64,000 nucleotides of DNA from Afipia sp049747295 (GTDB lineage: Bacteria > Pseudomonadota > Alphaproteobacteria > Rhizobiales > Xanthobacteraceae), in contig NZ_JBMHJM010000001.1 in NCBI RefSeq assembly GCF_049747295.1, positions 1,240,001 to 1,304,000 of the forward strand. The letters run 5' to 3'. Position numbers and translations under genes: made by a program. How positions within the stretch are numbered: position 1 is the stretch's first letter; the number at the start of each line of letters is the position of its first letter. The notes below the pieces were generated by a model. That model did not search any database, was not told where the DNA came from, and saw only the letters and a program-made list of their open reading frames with translations. Shown piece by piece: positions 42,086 to 51,441 of the stretch.

Positions 42086-43231
42086 CTATATGGTGAGGCG
42101 GTCCAGCATCTGCTGACGACGCCGGCGCGCCACGACATCCCAATGAAAAGTCTTTGCTCGCTCCGCCGCCTTCCAGGCCATGATCCGTCGGCGCTCATGG
42201 TCCTGTGCCAGGGTCCGGAGCGCTGCAATCCATCCCTCACCATCATACGGATCGACAACGAACCCCTCTTCGCCGCCGCGAACGATCCGCCCGGCGCCCA
42301 TCGGCGTCGTAATCACCGGCACGCCACATCCGCAGGCTTCGTATGTCACTTGAGGTCCCCCCTCTTCTAATGAAGGAAAGACGAAGATGTCGGCTGACCG
42401 GTACAGCGCGCCGACATCAGCCACATAATCGAGGACAACGACGTCATCCCTCGCGAGCAAATCGGCGCAATGGGTCTTGATGGTCTCGTCCAGGACGCCG
42501 GCAAGGACCAGTCTTCCGCGCACCCCGCTGCGTGCCCAGTAATCCAGCAGCAGGTGACATCCCTTACGAACGCAAATGAGGCCGGCAAAAACCGCCGTAA
42601 TCCCCTCGATCGGTTGCAGCAGCTTGGCCGAGCCGACAAATCTGCCGGGATCCCAACCGTAGCTCGCCTTCATGATTTTGGACTGCGAGACGCCGTTAGC
42701 GGTCAGTGACTCTTCCACCATCGGGTTCGGGCAGAAAATGTAGTCGACCTCGGCGAGTAGTTCCTTCTCCAGCACGACCGACGCGTCGGTGATTGTGTGC
42801 GCCGGCGGGAGGCCGATCCGCCGGTACGCGTCATCAAGAATGATCTTCGCCGAGCCGCGATGGCAATTGATCATCTCGCGAAACACTTTGATGTTTGCGC
42901 GCTTCAACTGTCTGATCGTGTCCAACGATGCATCGGGCCAGATGTAAGCTCCGCGCGTGCCTGAAACGTTCATATCAATTCTCGACAGGAACGCCGCCTC
43001 GATATTGGTTTCGGCCATCGACCTGATCCAGCGGAACGGCACGTACCTGGCCCAGTGCGGAAGCGTCTGAACGACCTTAGCGGGCGACACGGGATAAGCG
43101 CGGGCACGCGGCGTGACGATCGTCACATCGAAATCCGGATCGGCCATCCCTTTGGCGAGCATTCCGCATGTGTAACTCGGCCCGCGCCTTGTGAGTGGTA
43201 ACGGCATGAACACGTCTAACTGAGCGGTCAT
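42086..43231 (-). CDS. GT4-type glycosyltransferase (GT-B fold)
   Basis: The 381-residue product has a GT-B fold: an N-terminal acceptor domain (opening LDVFMPLPLTRRGPSYTCG) and a C-terminal nucleotide-sugar domain with VFAGLICVRKGCHLLLDYW and the E-x7-E motif region SLEEGGPQVTYEACGCGVPVI. It is a soluble or peripheral cytoplasmic enzyme adding one sugar to the lipid-linked unit. A much longer frame to 43420 overlaps the upstream gene; I prefer ATG 43231 since GGAG lies 6 bases before it and the upstream stop is at 43261. It follows the GT2 gene in the same operon. Confidence 0.85.
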   Translation of the reverse strand: MTAQLDVFMPLPLTRRGPSYTCGMLAKGMADPDFDVTIVTPRARAYPVSPAKVVQTLPHWARYVPFRWIRSMAETNIEAAFLSRIDMNVSGTRGAYIWPDASLDTIRQLKRANIKVFREMINCHRGSAKIILDDAYRRIGLPPAHTITDASVVLEKELLAEVDYIFCPNPMVEESLTANGVSQSKIMKASYGWDPGRFVGSAKLLQPIEGITAVFAGLICVRKGCHLLLDYWARSGVRGRLVLAGVLDETIKTHCADLLARDDVVVLDYVADVGALYRSADIFVFPSLEEGGPQVTYEACGCGVPVITTPMGAGRIVRGGEEGFVVDPYDGEGWIAALRTLAQDHERRRIMAWKAAERAKTFHWDVVARRRRQQMLDRLTI

Positions 43232-43260
43232 CAGCATCTCCGGCGCAAGCGCCCTTAAAA

Positions 43261-44343
43261 CTACTTTGCTTGATTCCGGTGCCAGCTCGGTTGTCCGACC
43301 TCGCCCATCAGGCCCGCGGCCATTCCATGAATGGCCGCAAGGGAGTTGCCCGGTGCGTTGCGCAGCAGAAAACGCAAGGAATAAAGACATGACGCAGCAA
43401 CGCGCAGGGGCAGCGCCCACGGAAAGTGGCGACGGACAAAATGAATGCCGTTGCGATGTTCGAGATAAACCGTGAGCTTGGGTATTTCTCCGGGAGCTTT
43501 TGCCGATCCGGTCGTCGTGCCGCGCTTATGAGCGACGATGGATGCACTTGCGTAACCCAGCCCGAACTGCTTCGCCCGCACGCCCCAGTCCAAGTCTTCG
43601 AAGAACAAAAAATATCGCTCGTCCATGGGACCGATAGCTTCGATGCAGGCGCGCGTCACATACATCGATGCGCCCGAGGGGCTATCCATCTCCCGTTCAA
43701 TGAGCTGCACATCATGCAATGCATCAGCCCTGTCTCCGAGCCCGATCGCCACGCTTCGTGCCCTGAGCTTCTGCCAGTGAACGCCTCCGCGAAAGCGTAC
43801 GGACCGGGATCCATCGCCGTCGAGAATGGTGCTTCCCACCATGGCCTTGCCGGTCGCTTCGGCATGCTCAACCAATGCCGCGAGCGCGCCGCGCTCGGGT
43901 TCGGTGTCCGGATTGAGAATCCAAACTCCCTTCCAGCCGTCGCGCTCCGCGAGCGGACCAAGCCATGCGTTGATCCCGCCTGCATATCCGAGATTGCCCG
44001 AAGCACATCCGATCCAGACATCGCAGCCAGGCCGTTCGCGCAAGCGCAGACGGTGAACGTCCACAAAAGTGGCCGACTGGAATTGATCGGAACACTCAAA
44101 ATCAGTCGCGGGAGCGCACGGGCCATCGGCTTGCAGCAATTCATCGAGCAGCTGCTCGAAGGCTGGTCGCCCCCCGTTCTCGCAAATGAAAATGTCGAAG
44201 CCTGGAGACGGCAAGGAAGCGGAAAGCGCGGTCAGGCAGCCGGCGATATCGTCCGCATTCTTGAACCCCACGATAACAACAGCAACTGCGGCCACGCGCT
44301 GCGCCGTCTGCGTGCTCTCGGCCTCTTTTATAGACCCGTCCAC
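43261..44343 (-). CDS. GT2 family glycosyltransferase
   Basis: A 360-residue inverting transferase of the rhamnosyltransferase-like GT2 type. VVIVGFKNADDI opens the nucleotide-binding fold, GNLGYAGGINAWL follows, and the NPDTEP motif is the DxD equivalent. GASMYVTRACIEAIGPMDERYFLFFEDLDWGVRAKQFG is the usual late GT2 block with the catalytic Asp region. A rhamnose donor is plausible because the rml genes are present, but this is inference. The start is GTG 44343; GAGGG lies 8 bases upstream. Downstream of it by 29 bases begins the GT4 gene. Confidence 0.84.
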   Translation of the reverse strand: MDGSIKEAESTQTAQRVAAVAVVIVGFKNADDIAGCLTALSASLPSPGFDIFICENGGRPAFEQLLDELLQADGPCAPATDFECSDQFQSATFVDVHRLRLRERPGCDVWIGCASGNLGYAGGINAWLGPLAERDGWKGVWILNPDTEPERGALAALVEHAEATGKAMVGSTILDGDGSRSVRFRGGVHWQKLRARSVAIGLGDRADALHDVQLIEREMDSPSGASMYVTRACIEAIGPMDERYFLFFEDLDWGVRAKQFGLGYASASIVAHKRGTTTGSAKAPGEIPKLTVYLEHRNGIHFVRRHFPWALPLRVAASCLYSLRFLLRNAPGNSLAAIHGMAAGLMGEVGQPSWHRNQAK

Positions 44344-44488
44344 GTCAAGGCCCTCGCCTTGTTTAATCTACGCAACCATATTTAATATTATAAATTGGCT
44401 CCCGGCACAGTATTATTGTATGCTTGCACGAATAAAAACGCCTTTAACACGTTAACTTTATTGAACTTCCTTAAGCCGGCATCTCGCC

Positions 44489-45256
44489 ATGAAATTAAAG
44501 GCCTTCGCACGGTATATTTACGCCAGCGTTCCGGGGGCAGCAGCCGCTCGCTTCGCCGCGAAGGACTTCACGGCAGCCTATGTGAACAAGCCGGAATTCG
44601 GCGGGGTGCCATGGCTCGATGTTGGTAAGGGCCTGATCATCGATGTCGGCGCAAATCGCGGGCAGAGCATTGCCGCCTTCCGAAAGGCGGCGCCCGGCGC
44701 ACATATCATCGCTTTCGAACCGGAGCCTCGGTCAGCCAAGCGGCTGGCTGCCCACTATCATGGGGACAGAACCGTTGAGATCGACCCATGCGCCCTCGGT
44801 GCAAACGCCGGGATGATCGCATTCTTTGTGCCGACCTACGGTCATTGGGACTGCGATGGAATGTCGGCGCTGTCGCATGAAACCGCGACCGAATGGCTGC
44901 GCGATCCCGGCAGAATGTATCTGTTCGACGAAACAAAACTCACCGTTGAGGAACATCCCGTTATCTGCAAGACGCTCGACTCTCTCGAACTCTGCCCTCG
45001 CCTCATGAAGCTGCATGCGCAAGGCGCGGAGAGAAGCATATTAGAAGGCGCGCAGCAGACCCTTTTGCGACACAAGCCGGCGCTGATGTGCGCCTTCCCG
45101 CCGGATTCTCTCAGCCACTTTCTAAGCGGGTTTGGATATCGACCCTACATCTATCGGCAGGGGCACTTCATTCCCGGCGTCGCCAAACGCCCGGTCACAT
45201 TCACCTGGTATCTGATCGACGAGGACGCACAGCGGGTGCCGCTGGCGGTGTCGTGA
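44489..45256 (+). CDS. FkbM family methyltransferase
   Basis: A 255-residue SAM-dependent methyltransferase. Motif I is LIIDVGANRGQSIAAFRK and the next acidic strand end is IIAFEPEP, both typical of the FkbM family; TLDSLELCPRLMKLHAQGAERSILEGA is the family-wide KIDVEGxE block in a changed form (L-HAQGAE rather than K-IDVEGAE). O-methylation of a sugar hydroxyl in the polysaccharide is the likely role. It stands on the plus strand, preceded by a 145-base AT-rich gap with a TATTTAAT motif. The changed KIDVEG block (no Asp) may affect activity. Confidence 0.82.
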   Translation: MKLKAFARYIYASVPGAAAARFAAKDFTAAYVNKPEFGGVPWLDVGKGLIIDVGANRGQSIAAFRKAAPGAHIIAFEPEPRSAKRLAAHYHGDRTVEIDPCALGANAGMIAFFVPTYGHWDCDGMSALSHETATEWLRDPGRMYLFDETKLTVEEHPVICKTLDSLELCPRLMKLHAQGAERSILEGAQQTLLRHKPALMCAFPPDSLSHFLSGFGYRPYIYRQGHFIPGVAKRPVTFTWYLIDEDAQRVPLAVS

Positions 45257-45270
45257 CGACGTCCTGGTTT

Positions 45271-46569
45271 CTAGCGCGCCTCACGAAGCGCCATCTCCCG
45301 AAGTGACGCGGCGATGCCAAGGCAGACACCCCAGAATATCCAGCTGTAATTCCAGAAATAGACCGTGATCCCGGTAAACATGTAGAGCACGAGCACAATC
45401 GTGAAGGCGAGATGCATGTCTTCGATATAAGCGCCATTCGACGACCGGTTTCGAATACTCTTGGTCGGCAAACATGCCGCTATATTGAGAAGGATGATCA
45501 GAACCACGGCCGGCATGCCGAACCGCAGCGCATCCACCAGCCACACGCTGTCGATCGTGGCATCAAGAATATCTTCGTCGAAGGACTCGACCGTGTAACC
45601 GAAGATCGGGCTTTCCGCGATCCTGACCAGTGCCGAGTCCCAAATCAAAATGCGATAGTAGCCGCTCACAGGATCTAAGGTCAGGTGTGAGATCAGCCAC
45701 CCGATCGGATGATTTGTGATCAGAAATACAGCGACCAGACCGACCGAGAATACGCTCCAGAACACCAGCCAACGCTTGGCGAAGCCCTGCAACAACTTCT
45801 CGTAAAAATAGGCAAAGAGCGTCAGCGTAAAGCACATCAGTGCAGCGGACGATTGGGACAGGAAGCAGCCCAGAAAGCAGACGCCCGCATAGAATATTCT
45901 TTTGACGGGATTTTTCTCCCAGAACAGGAAGATCGCCAGAACGGTCCCACAGAACGAGCCGAATAGGATCGGATGGTCAAACGTCGATGTCGCCCTAATC
46001 ATGTTTCCGCGAAACACCGGCGACAACACCGGGCTCTGGAATATCGCGGCTGCAATGTCGTGAGAGATCCAGCGTCCGCTCACGGCATCAAGAACAGCGA
46101 GCAACACTGCGGCAATCGTCAGTATTTTCAACACGCGAACGAAGCTGTCGAGCGCCGCTGGACTTAAGATAAACGCCCGCGCAGCCCAATACCCTGCAAT
46201 GAATTCAAGGCTCGTCGCTCCCGCGGAAAAGATGCCCCTGAAGCCTGCGGCCGAACCGGCGGCGATCATCATCCAAAAGACCGTGCAGAACGCCAGAAAA
46301 TCGGCCGTCTGCAAACGACGGCCGGGTCGCAACATCACGAGAAAGGCGGGGAAGAACAGCAGCGTGACGCCCATGCGGCCAGCCGTGAACTTCGAACCCG
46401 CAATGAAGATGTGCATCTCCCAGGCGGGTAATATCAATCCCACCAGGATCAACCACGCAGCAAGATAATCAGGACGGCCGCGATCCGCGCGGGCCGGCGC
46501 CATCTTGAAGGGGCGCTGGTACGCTCTGCTGCCGACGTCCGTACCCAACCCGACCGTGCCGGTGGTCAC
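45271..46569 (-). CDS. O-antigen ligase/polymerase-like (Wzy/WaaL family) membrane protein
   Basis: This 432-residue inner-membrane protein has about eleven hydrophobic segments and a Wzy_C-like region: a large periplasmic loop around 285-345 (ITNHPIGWLISHLTLDPVSGYYRILIWDSALVRIAESPIFGY) with the R..W..A pattern of the family. Such proteins either polymerise lipid-linked repeat units or attach chains to a lipid core. Which of the two it is cannot be told by sequence. The start is GTG 46569 with AGGAG 7 bases before it. It is convergent with the FkbM gene, 14 bases between stops. Confidence 0.85.
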   Translation of the reverse strand: MTTGTVGLGTDVGSRAYQRPFKMAPARADRGRPDYLAAWLILVGLILPAWEMHIFIAGSKFTAGRMGVTLLFFPAFLVMLRPGRRLQTADFLAFCTVFWMMIAAGSAAGFRGIFSAGATSLEFIAGYWAARAFILSPAALDSFVRVLKILTIAAVLLAVLDAVSGRWISHDIAAAIFQSPVLSPVFRGNMIRATSTFDHPILFGSFCGTVLAIFLFWEKNPVKRIFYAGVCFLGCFLSQSSAALMCFTLTLFAYFYEKLLQGFAKRWLVFWSVFSVGLVAVFLITNHPIGWLISHLTLDPVSGYYRILIWDSALVRIAESPIFGYTVESFDEDILDATIDSVWLVDALRFGMPAVVLIILLNIAACLPTKSIRNRSSNGAYIEDMHLAFTIVLVLYMFTGITVYFWNYSWIFWGVCLGIAASLREMALREAR

Positions 46570-46689
46570 GCTGCCGCTCCTGCTGAATAACCTAAATCCA
46601 CTCGCCGCTTCAAACGGCGCATCTTGCCTACTGTACGTTCCACACGAGAGACATTCGCACGAAGATCCCGCGGACCTGCGATCCTTGCG

Positions 46690-48138
46690 TCAGTTTCTCG
46701 TCGCAACGCTGATAATCTCCGGTGCAAGGGGAAGCCCCATCGTACTGGAAGCTAACCCGCTCAGAGAGGCCACACGACGATGCAGAAGGCCCTCTGTCCG
46801 AGCGATTGAGTATCCCGCACGCTCGCACCACCTGCGAATATTGTTCTTCGAACTGAAGTGCACTCCGGACGCCGGAAAATTGAGCGGCCTGTTGAGCTGA
46901 CCGTTCCGCAGTTTTTCCCACAATTCGGGTAGACTGCGCATATTCGGACTTTGCACGATGATCGGTGATCCCGGTTTGCCGAAATCCTTGAAGAAATTAA
47001 GTACCTCGGCCGGGTCTCGCACCAGATGAAGGATGTTCAGATAAAGAATGCAATCGAACTGCATTCCTTCAAGCTGCGCGCGCGCTCCTTCCAGTCCGCC
47101 GTAGACCACCTCGACGCCCTTGGTGGACGCGCGGCTGCAAATGACCGGATCGAGGGGGACAGCAACCACACGCATGCCATTCTCAACCAATGACATTTCG
47201 GTTGCGCCCCAACCGCACCCGACAGAGAGAATGTTTCGCGCAGACGCCGGGATCCGCGCAATCGCCTCGCGATGAACCGCCTCATAGTACAATTTCGAGT
47301 ACATCCCGCGCCACAGGCTAGTCTCACCATTGAGAAGCGTGTCGCCCTGAATCTCATTCGCGGCTATTCTCTTCAGCGTCTCGATTTGTCCATCAAGCTC
47401 GTTGCCGTCGACTCCCATTCGGCCGATATACTTGTTTGGCAAGTGATGGAGAGAAAACTCCTCCAGATGCGAAACCGGCACCAGTTCGGTGAAGCCGCAT
47501 TGGGTGTAGGGATCTGTTGCGGCGCTGCAAAGAAGATCGTATTTGCCCTCATGCGGAGCAACAACGAATCCCCCGGATTGAATTGCTTTCGCAAGTTGCT
47601 TCCGCGTTATCAGATAGCAGGCCGCATGCTGGTTGGTGAAATGCGCGAGCGTGAATTCGTCGCGAACCCGCACCGACTCACAATCCCAATGGAAGAAGCC
47701 GTGAACCTGAGGATAGCTGACGTTCCCTTCCGTGCCCTTCTCGACAAGCAGAAAGCCGGGAATCTCATCCTCTCTCAGAGCGTAGCTTGCGTCAAGAAAC
47801 GCCCTGATATTCTTCTCTGTGACGAGGATGTCGTCTTCCGAATAAATGAAGAGATCGTACCGATCGAGACGATCGGCGAACAAGCGTTTATGAGAAAACG
47901 GCAGTGACCACGGATTCTTGTTCGGCAACCCGACCAAGCATTCGATTTCGGGGCTGGGCCGCTTTTCGATATTTGAGAGAATGACGATATCGACGCTGAA
48001 CGGCATCGCGCGGTATTCCGCGAGCAGCTGATGCAGATACTTGTCGTTTCCGTGTCCGTAGCTCGCAATCGCAACCAGCACCCGCAGTTGCTCGGGTGCG
48101 GGCGCACTTCGGACCAGGTTCTGCACCGTCGCTGTCAC
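46690..48138 (-). CDS. Fusion of a glycosyltransferase-like domain and a methyltransferase
   Basis: A 482-residue protein with two catalytic-looking halves. Residues about 15-270 resemble a GT-A-like domain (RVLVAIASYGHGNDKYLHQ opening and the acidic motif FIYSEDDILV, plus an acceptor region with HDxY-like HLEEFSLHHLPNKY). Residues about 300-470 form a class I SAM methyltransferase: motif I NILSVGCGWGATE, then the acidic VVAVPLDP and the post-I segment FDCILYLNILHLVRDP. It probably adds a sugar and methylates it or the chain end. The GTG start at 48138 overlaps the aminotransferase stop (GTGA) with AAGGAG 8 bases upstream. The much longer frame to 48297 is rejected. Confidence 0.75.
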   Translation of the reverse strand: MTATVQNLVRSAPAPEQLRVLVAIASYGHGNDKYLHQLLAEYRAMPFSVDIVILSNIEKRPSPEIECLVGLPNKNPWSLPFSHKRLFADRLDRYDLFIYSEDDILVTEKNIRAFLDASYALREDEIPGFLLVEKGTEGNVSYPQVHGFFHWDCESVRVRDEFTLAHFTNQHAACYLITRKQLAKAIQSGGFVVAPHEGKYDLLCSAATDPYTQCGFTELVPVSHLEEFSLHHLPNKYIGRMGVDGNELDGQIETLKRIAANEIQGDTLLNGETSLWRGMYSKLYYEAVHREAIARIPASARNILSVGCGWGATEMSLVENGMRVVAVPLDPVICSRASTKGVEVVYGGLEGARAQLEGMQFDCILYLNILHLVRDPAEVLNFFKDFGKPGSPIIVQSPNMRSLPELWEKLRNGQLNRPLNFPASGVHFSSKNNIRRWCERAGYSIARTEGLLHRRVASLSGLASSTMGLPLAPEIISVATRN

Positions 48139-49271
48139 CCGCACAGCTCCTTCTTCAAGGCATCTGCGACAATCTCGACATCGCCATCCTGCATCTGGGC
48201 GTAGATGGGCAGAAGAATTGCGTGATCCTGCGCGAGTTCGGACTGGCGCAGATCCTGGTGCTTCTGATCGCGATACGGCGCTTCGCGATGTGAGCACATA
48301 ATGCCGCGCCGCGTTGCAATCCCCTGGTCGAGGAGGCTCTGCATAACAGCCTTCTGATCCAGCCGATCCGGCAGCCGGACACAGTAGCTCTGCCAGTTTG
48401 ACATCGCCCAGTTCGGCTCGGTCGGTAAGCGCAACCCGTCGATGTTTCCCAGCAACTCGTCATAGCGTGCCGCGATCGACCGGCGGCGGGCGACCAGCTC
48501 AGGCAGGCGCTGCAGTTGCTTGCGCCCAACGGCCGCCTGAACATCGGTCATGCGATAGTTATATCCGACAAACAAGTAATCTTCGAAGATCACCTGCTGA
48601 GCGCCATGCCTGACCGTGTCCGGGACACTCATGGCGTGCTGGCGACTGAGCCTGAACCTCCGATCAACATCCGGATCGGATGTGGTGAGCATGCCGCCCT
48701 CGCCCGTCGTAATCACCTTTCGCGGATGAAAGGAGAAACATGCGATGGCGCCATGGGGCTTTCCGATGATCTCCCATTGTCCATTGACTTTGATCTGACT
48801 TCCGGCGGCGCAGGCCGCGTCCTCGATCAGGACAATGTTGTGGCGGTCCGCGAGCGTCGACAAGGACGCCACATCGCACGGCATACCCATCTGGTGAATG
48901 ACAAGAATTGCACGCGTTCGGTCCGTGATCGCAGCCTCGACGCTCACCGGATCCAGATTGTATGTTTCGGGATCGATGTCCGCAAAGACAGGAACAGCGC
49001 CGCAGTATCGAATGCTGTTTGCGCTCGCGATGAACGAGTGGCTTGCAGTGATGACTTCGTCGCCTGGAGCAAGGTCCAAAGAGAGCAAGGCCAGATGAAG
49101 TGCGGTCGTACAATTTGAGACCGCACAGGCATGCCGCGCGCCAACTAGGTTTGCGAATTCCCTCTCGAAGGCGGCGACTTGCGGTCCCTGCGAAACCCAA
49201 CCCGACAGCACGGCGTCGCGGGCAGCATCGGCTTCCGTTGCATCGAGCAGAGGTAAAGCAATCGGAATCAC
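48135..49271 (-). CDS. DegT/DnrJ/EryC1-type PLP aminotransferase
   Basis: A 378-residue sugar aminotransferase or dehydratase-fold PLP enzyme. The Schiff-base lysine is K in FSFHPRKVITTGEGG; the phosphate-holding NCTTALHLAL, the ring-stacking region IEDAACAAGS and the GYNYRMTDVQAA block are all where the family has them. It converts a keto-sugar nucleotide to an amino sugar. It lies directly after an NAD-dependent epimerase/dehydratase with a GTGA overlap (49268-49271), so I take the GTG at 49271 as its start; the extension to 49331 is within that gene. Product identity (4-amino or 3-amino sugar) is not deducible. Confidence 0.86.
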   Translation of the reverse strand: MIPIALPLLDATEADAARDAVLSGWVSQGPQVAAFEREFANLVGARHACAVSNCTTALHLALLSLDLAPGDEVITASHSFIASANSIRYCGAVPVFADIDPETYNLDPVSVEAAITDRTRAILVIHQMGMPCDVASLSTLADRHNIVLIEDAACAAGSQIKVNGQWEIIGKPHGAIACFSFHPRKVITTGEGGMLTTSDPDVDRRFRLSRQHAMSVPDTVRHGAQQVIFEDYLFVGYNYRMTDVQAAVGRKQLQRLPELVARRRSIAARYDELLGNIDGLRLPTEPNWAMSNWQSYCVRLPDRLDQKAVMQSLLDQGIATRRGIMCSHREAPYRDQKHQDLRQSELAQDHAILLPIYAQMQDGDVEIVADALKKELCG

Positions 49272-50272
49272 GAGCCCAGTACCTGTTGTTTGCTTGGCGT
49301 TGCCAAATAATCTCGTTCCGAGCGCCACCATTCGACAAGTTCGGCCAATCCCTCCTGCAGTGAGATGGTCGCGCGGAAATTGAGCATCTTTTCCGCCTTC
49401 GCCGTCGACGCGAGACGGCGAGGCACTGGATTCACAGACCGCTCGGGTGCGAATTCAGGAGTCAGGTGCGTCTTGCCCATCACCAATGCGAGCATCTCAG
49501 CCAGCTCAACGAGGCTGGTCTCGGTGCCGCTGGCCACGTTGAACACCTCGTCAGTAGCCTTCGTCCTGGCCCCCGCGATATTGGCCTGCGCAACGTCGCG
49601 GACATGCACGAAATCCATGGTTTGCTGGCCGTTTCCGAAGATGACCGGAGGCAGATCACTTTCGATCCGCTCCATCCAGCGGATGAGCACCTCGGTATAG
49701 CGGCCATGAATATCCATTCGATCGCCATACACGTTGAAATATCTGAACGCGACGTAATCGAGACCGTGCATGTCATAGAAGGTTCGCAGCAGGCCTTCGT
49801 TGAAGGCCTTCGCGGCGCCGTACAATGTCCGATTGTCGTAAGGATTCTGGTGCTCAGTCGTCGGAAACTGATCGGCCATCCCGTACACCGAGGCAGAGGA
49901 GGCGGCGATGACTTTCTCGACGTCGTGCTTGACGCACCGTTCGAGAAGATCATACGTCGCCTGCACCATCACCTCCATCGCCAGCCGAGGTTCGGCAGCA
50001 CAATGCGTGATGCGCAAAGCCGCCTGATGAAAGACGATATCTGCCGACTTCACGAGGGCTGTCATCAACCGGTCGTCGCGAATATCGCCGTGAACCAGGC
50101 GAACCGGCCCATGCGAAAGTGCGCGGGTGAGGTTTTCCGGACGCCCTCGCACCATGTTGTCGAGGGCTACGATCTCGATGCAACCTTCATCGCAGAGCAG
50201 GTCGACAATATTCGATCCGATGAAGCCGGCGCCGCCTGTTACCAGAACCCGTTTGCCTTTTAAATCCGCCAC
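49268..50272 (-). CDS. NAD-dependent sugar-nucleotide epimerase/dehydratase
   Basis: The 334-residue product is an extended SDR of the UDP-glucose 4-epimerase group. The dinucleotide motif is VTGGAGFIGSN (12-22), and the catalytic set is ASSASVYG plus the YGAAK (Tyr-x3-Lys). It may make the 4-keto or 4-epimer sugar nucleotide that the coupled aminotransferase uses. Start ATG 50272; the neighbour upstream on the same strand (aminotransferase 2) ends 59 bases away. Its stop overlaps the next start by four bases (GTGA at 49268-49271). Confidence 0.87.
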   Translation of the reverse strand: MADLKGKRVLVTGGAGFIGSNIVDLLCDEGCIEIVALDNMVRGRPENLTRALSHGPVRLVHGDIRDDRLMTALVKSADIVFHQAALRITHCAAEPRLAMEVMVQATYDLLERCVKHDVEKVIAASSASVYGMADQFPTTEHQNPYDNRTLYGAAKAFNEGLLRTFYDMHGLDYVAFRYFNVYGDRMDIHGRYTEVLIRWMERIESDLPPVIFGNGQQTMDFVHVRDVAQANIAGARTKATDEVFNVASGTETSLVELAEMLALVMGKTHLTPEFAPERSVNPVPRRLASTAKAEKMLNFRATISLQEGLAELVEWWRSERDYLATPSKQQVLGS

Positions 50273-50331
50273 GATACTTCCCCTTGCCGGTTACCCATTC
50301 GCGTTGCCAACAACGCGGGGGCGAACACAAA

Positions 50332-51441
50332 TCACGCCGCCTCTATCAGCAATGCGTTCTTCAATTCGGAGGTCACCATCGAAATCTGACCAGTCTGGAG
50401 CTCCGGATAAATCGGAAGCGAAAGGAACTGGCGAGCCAACATTTCCGTGACCGGAAAATCACCCGCGCGATAGCCCAACTGCGCGTACGCCTTCTGCAGA
50501 TGAACAGGTACCGGATAGTGAATTCCTGTGGCGACGCCGGCCGCCTGGAGCGCGGCCTGAACATGATCGCGTTGCGCGAGCTGGACGGAGTAGACGTGAT
50601 AGACGTGCCGCATGTAGGGGGCAGCGGATGGACGCTTGACCGAGAGGCCTTCGAGAAGACGGTCGTAGCGAGCAGCTGCAGCTCTCCGCGCCTCCGTCCA
50701 ATCTTCGATATATTTCATCTTTACATTCAATATCGCGCCTTGGATGCCATCCATGCGATAATTGTACCCGGCGACAACGTGATTGTATTTCGACTCCTGT
50801 CCCCAATCCCTCAAGAGCGCGACACGTTGCGCCAGCTCGGGATCGTTACAAACGACAGCACCGCCTTCACCGTATGCACCTAGATTCTTGCCGGGATAAA
50901 AGCTGAAACAGCCCAGACTGCCGATCGAACCTGCTCGGCGGCCTTTGTATTCCGCACCATGAGCCTGAGCGGCGTCTTCAATGACAATCAACTGATGGCG
51001 CCGGGCGATCGCAGTAATCGCATCCATATCGGCCATCAGCCCATGCAGATGCACGGGCAAGATCGCCTTGGTTCGCGGCGTGATGGCGGCTTCAATCAAC
51101 GCCGGATCCATCGTCCAGGTATCAGGGTGAACGTCCACGAAGACAGGCTTCGCGCCGGAATAAAGAATGGCCGCTGTGGTGGCGACGAATGTCATGGGCA
51201 CGGTGATCACTTCATCACCGGGACCCACTCCCGCCGCCAAAAGCGCCAGATGCAGCGCGGATGTGCCGCTGCTGACTGCCTTGCAATGCGCGGCTCCGCA
51301 GTACGAAGCAAATCGCTCCTCGAATGAAGTGACTTCTGGACCGAGCACGAACTGTGCGCTTTCAAGCGCCCGGCTGATGGCCTCATCGATTTCCGGCTTG
51401 AGTTGACGGTACTGCGCTTTCAAATCGAGAAACGGTATCAA
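50332..51441 (-). CDS. DegT-type aminotransferase, probably UDP-2-acetamido-3-oxo-glucuronate type (WbpE/WlbC)
   Basis: This 369-residue PLP enzyme has the lysine motif SFYPGKNLGAYGEGG, with the SSGTSALHLALLA, IEDAAQAHG and YNYRMDGIQGAI blocks of the DegT family. The opening MIPFLDLKAQYRQLKPEI and the loop YPGKNLGAYGEGGA resemble WbpE/WlbC, which make UDP-GlcNAc3NA from the 3-keto-glucuronate. That reading is strengthened by WbpB-, WbpD- and WbpA-like genes in this cluster. The start is TTG 51441 with no strong ribosome binding site, but the conserved N terminus fixes it. Preceded by an AT-rich gap of 181 bases with two TATTTAAT sites. Confidence 0.82.
   Translation of the reverse strand: MIPFLDLKAQYRQLKPEIDEAISRALESAQFVLGPEVTSFEERFASYCGAAHCKAVSSGTSALHLALLAAGVGPGDEVITVPMTFVATTAAILYSGAKPVFVDVHPDTWTMDPALIEAAITPRTKAILPVHLHGLMADMDAITAIARRHQLIVIEDAAQAHGAEYKGRRAGSIGSLGCFSFYPGKNLGAYGEGGAVVCNDPELAQRVALLRDWGQESKYNHVVAGYNYRMDGIQGAILNVKMKYIEDWTEARRAAAARYDRLLEGLSVKRPSAAPYMRHVYHVYSVQLAQRDHVQAALQAAGVATGIHYPVPVHLQKAYAQLGYRAGDFPVTEMLARQFLSLPIYPELQTGQISMVTSELKNALLIEAA

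Noticed and set aside
42086..43420. Start of the GT4 transferase at 43420
   Set aside because: The extra 63 residues overlap the end of the GT2 gene and have no family match; GGAG in front of ATG 43231 fits better.
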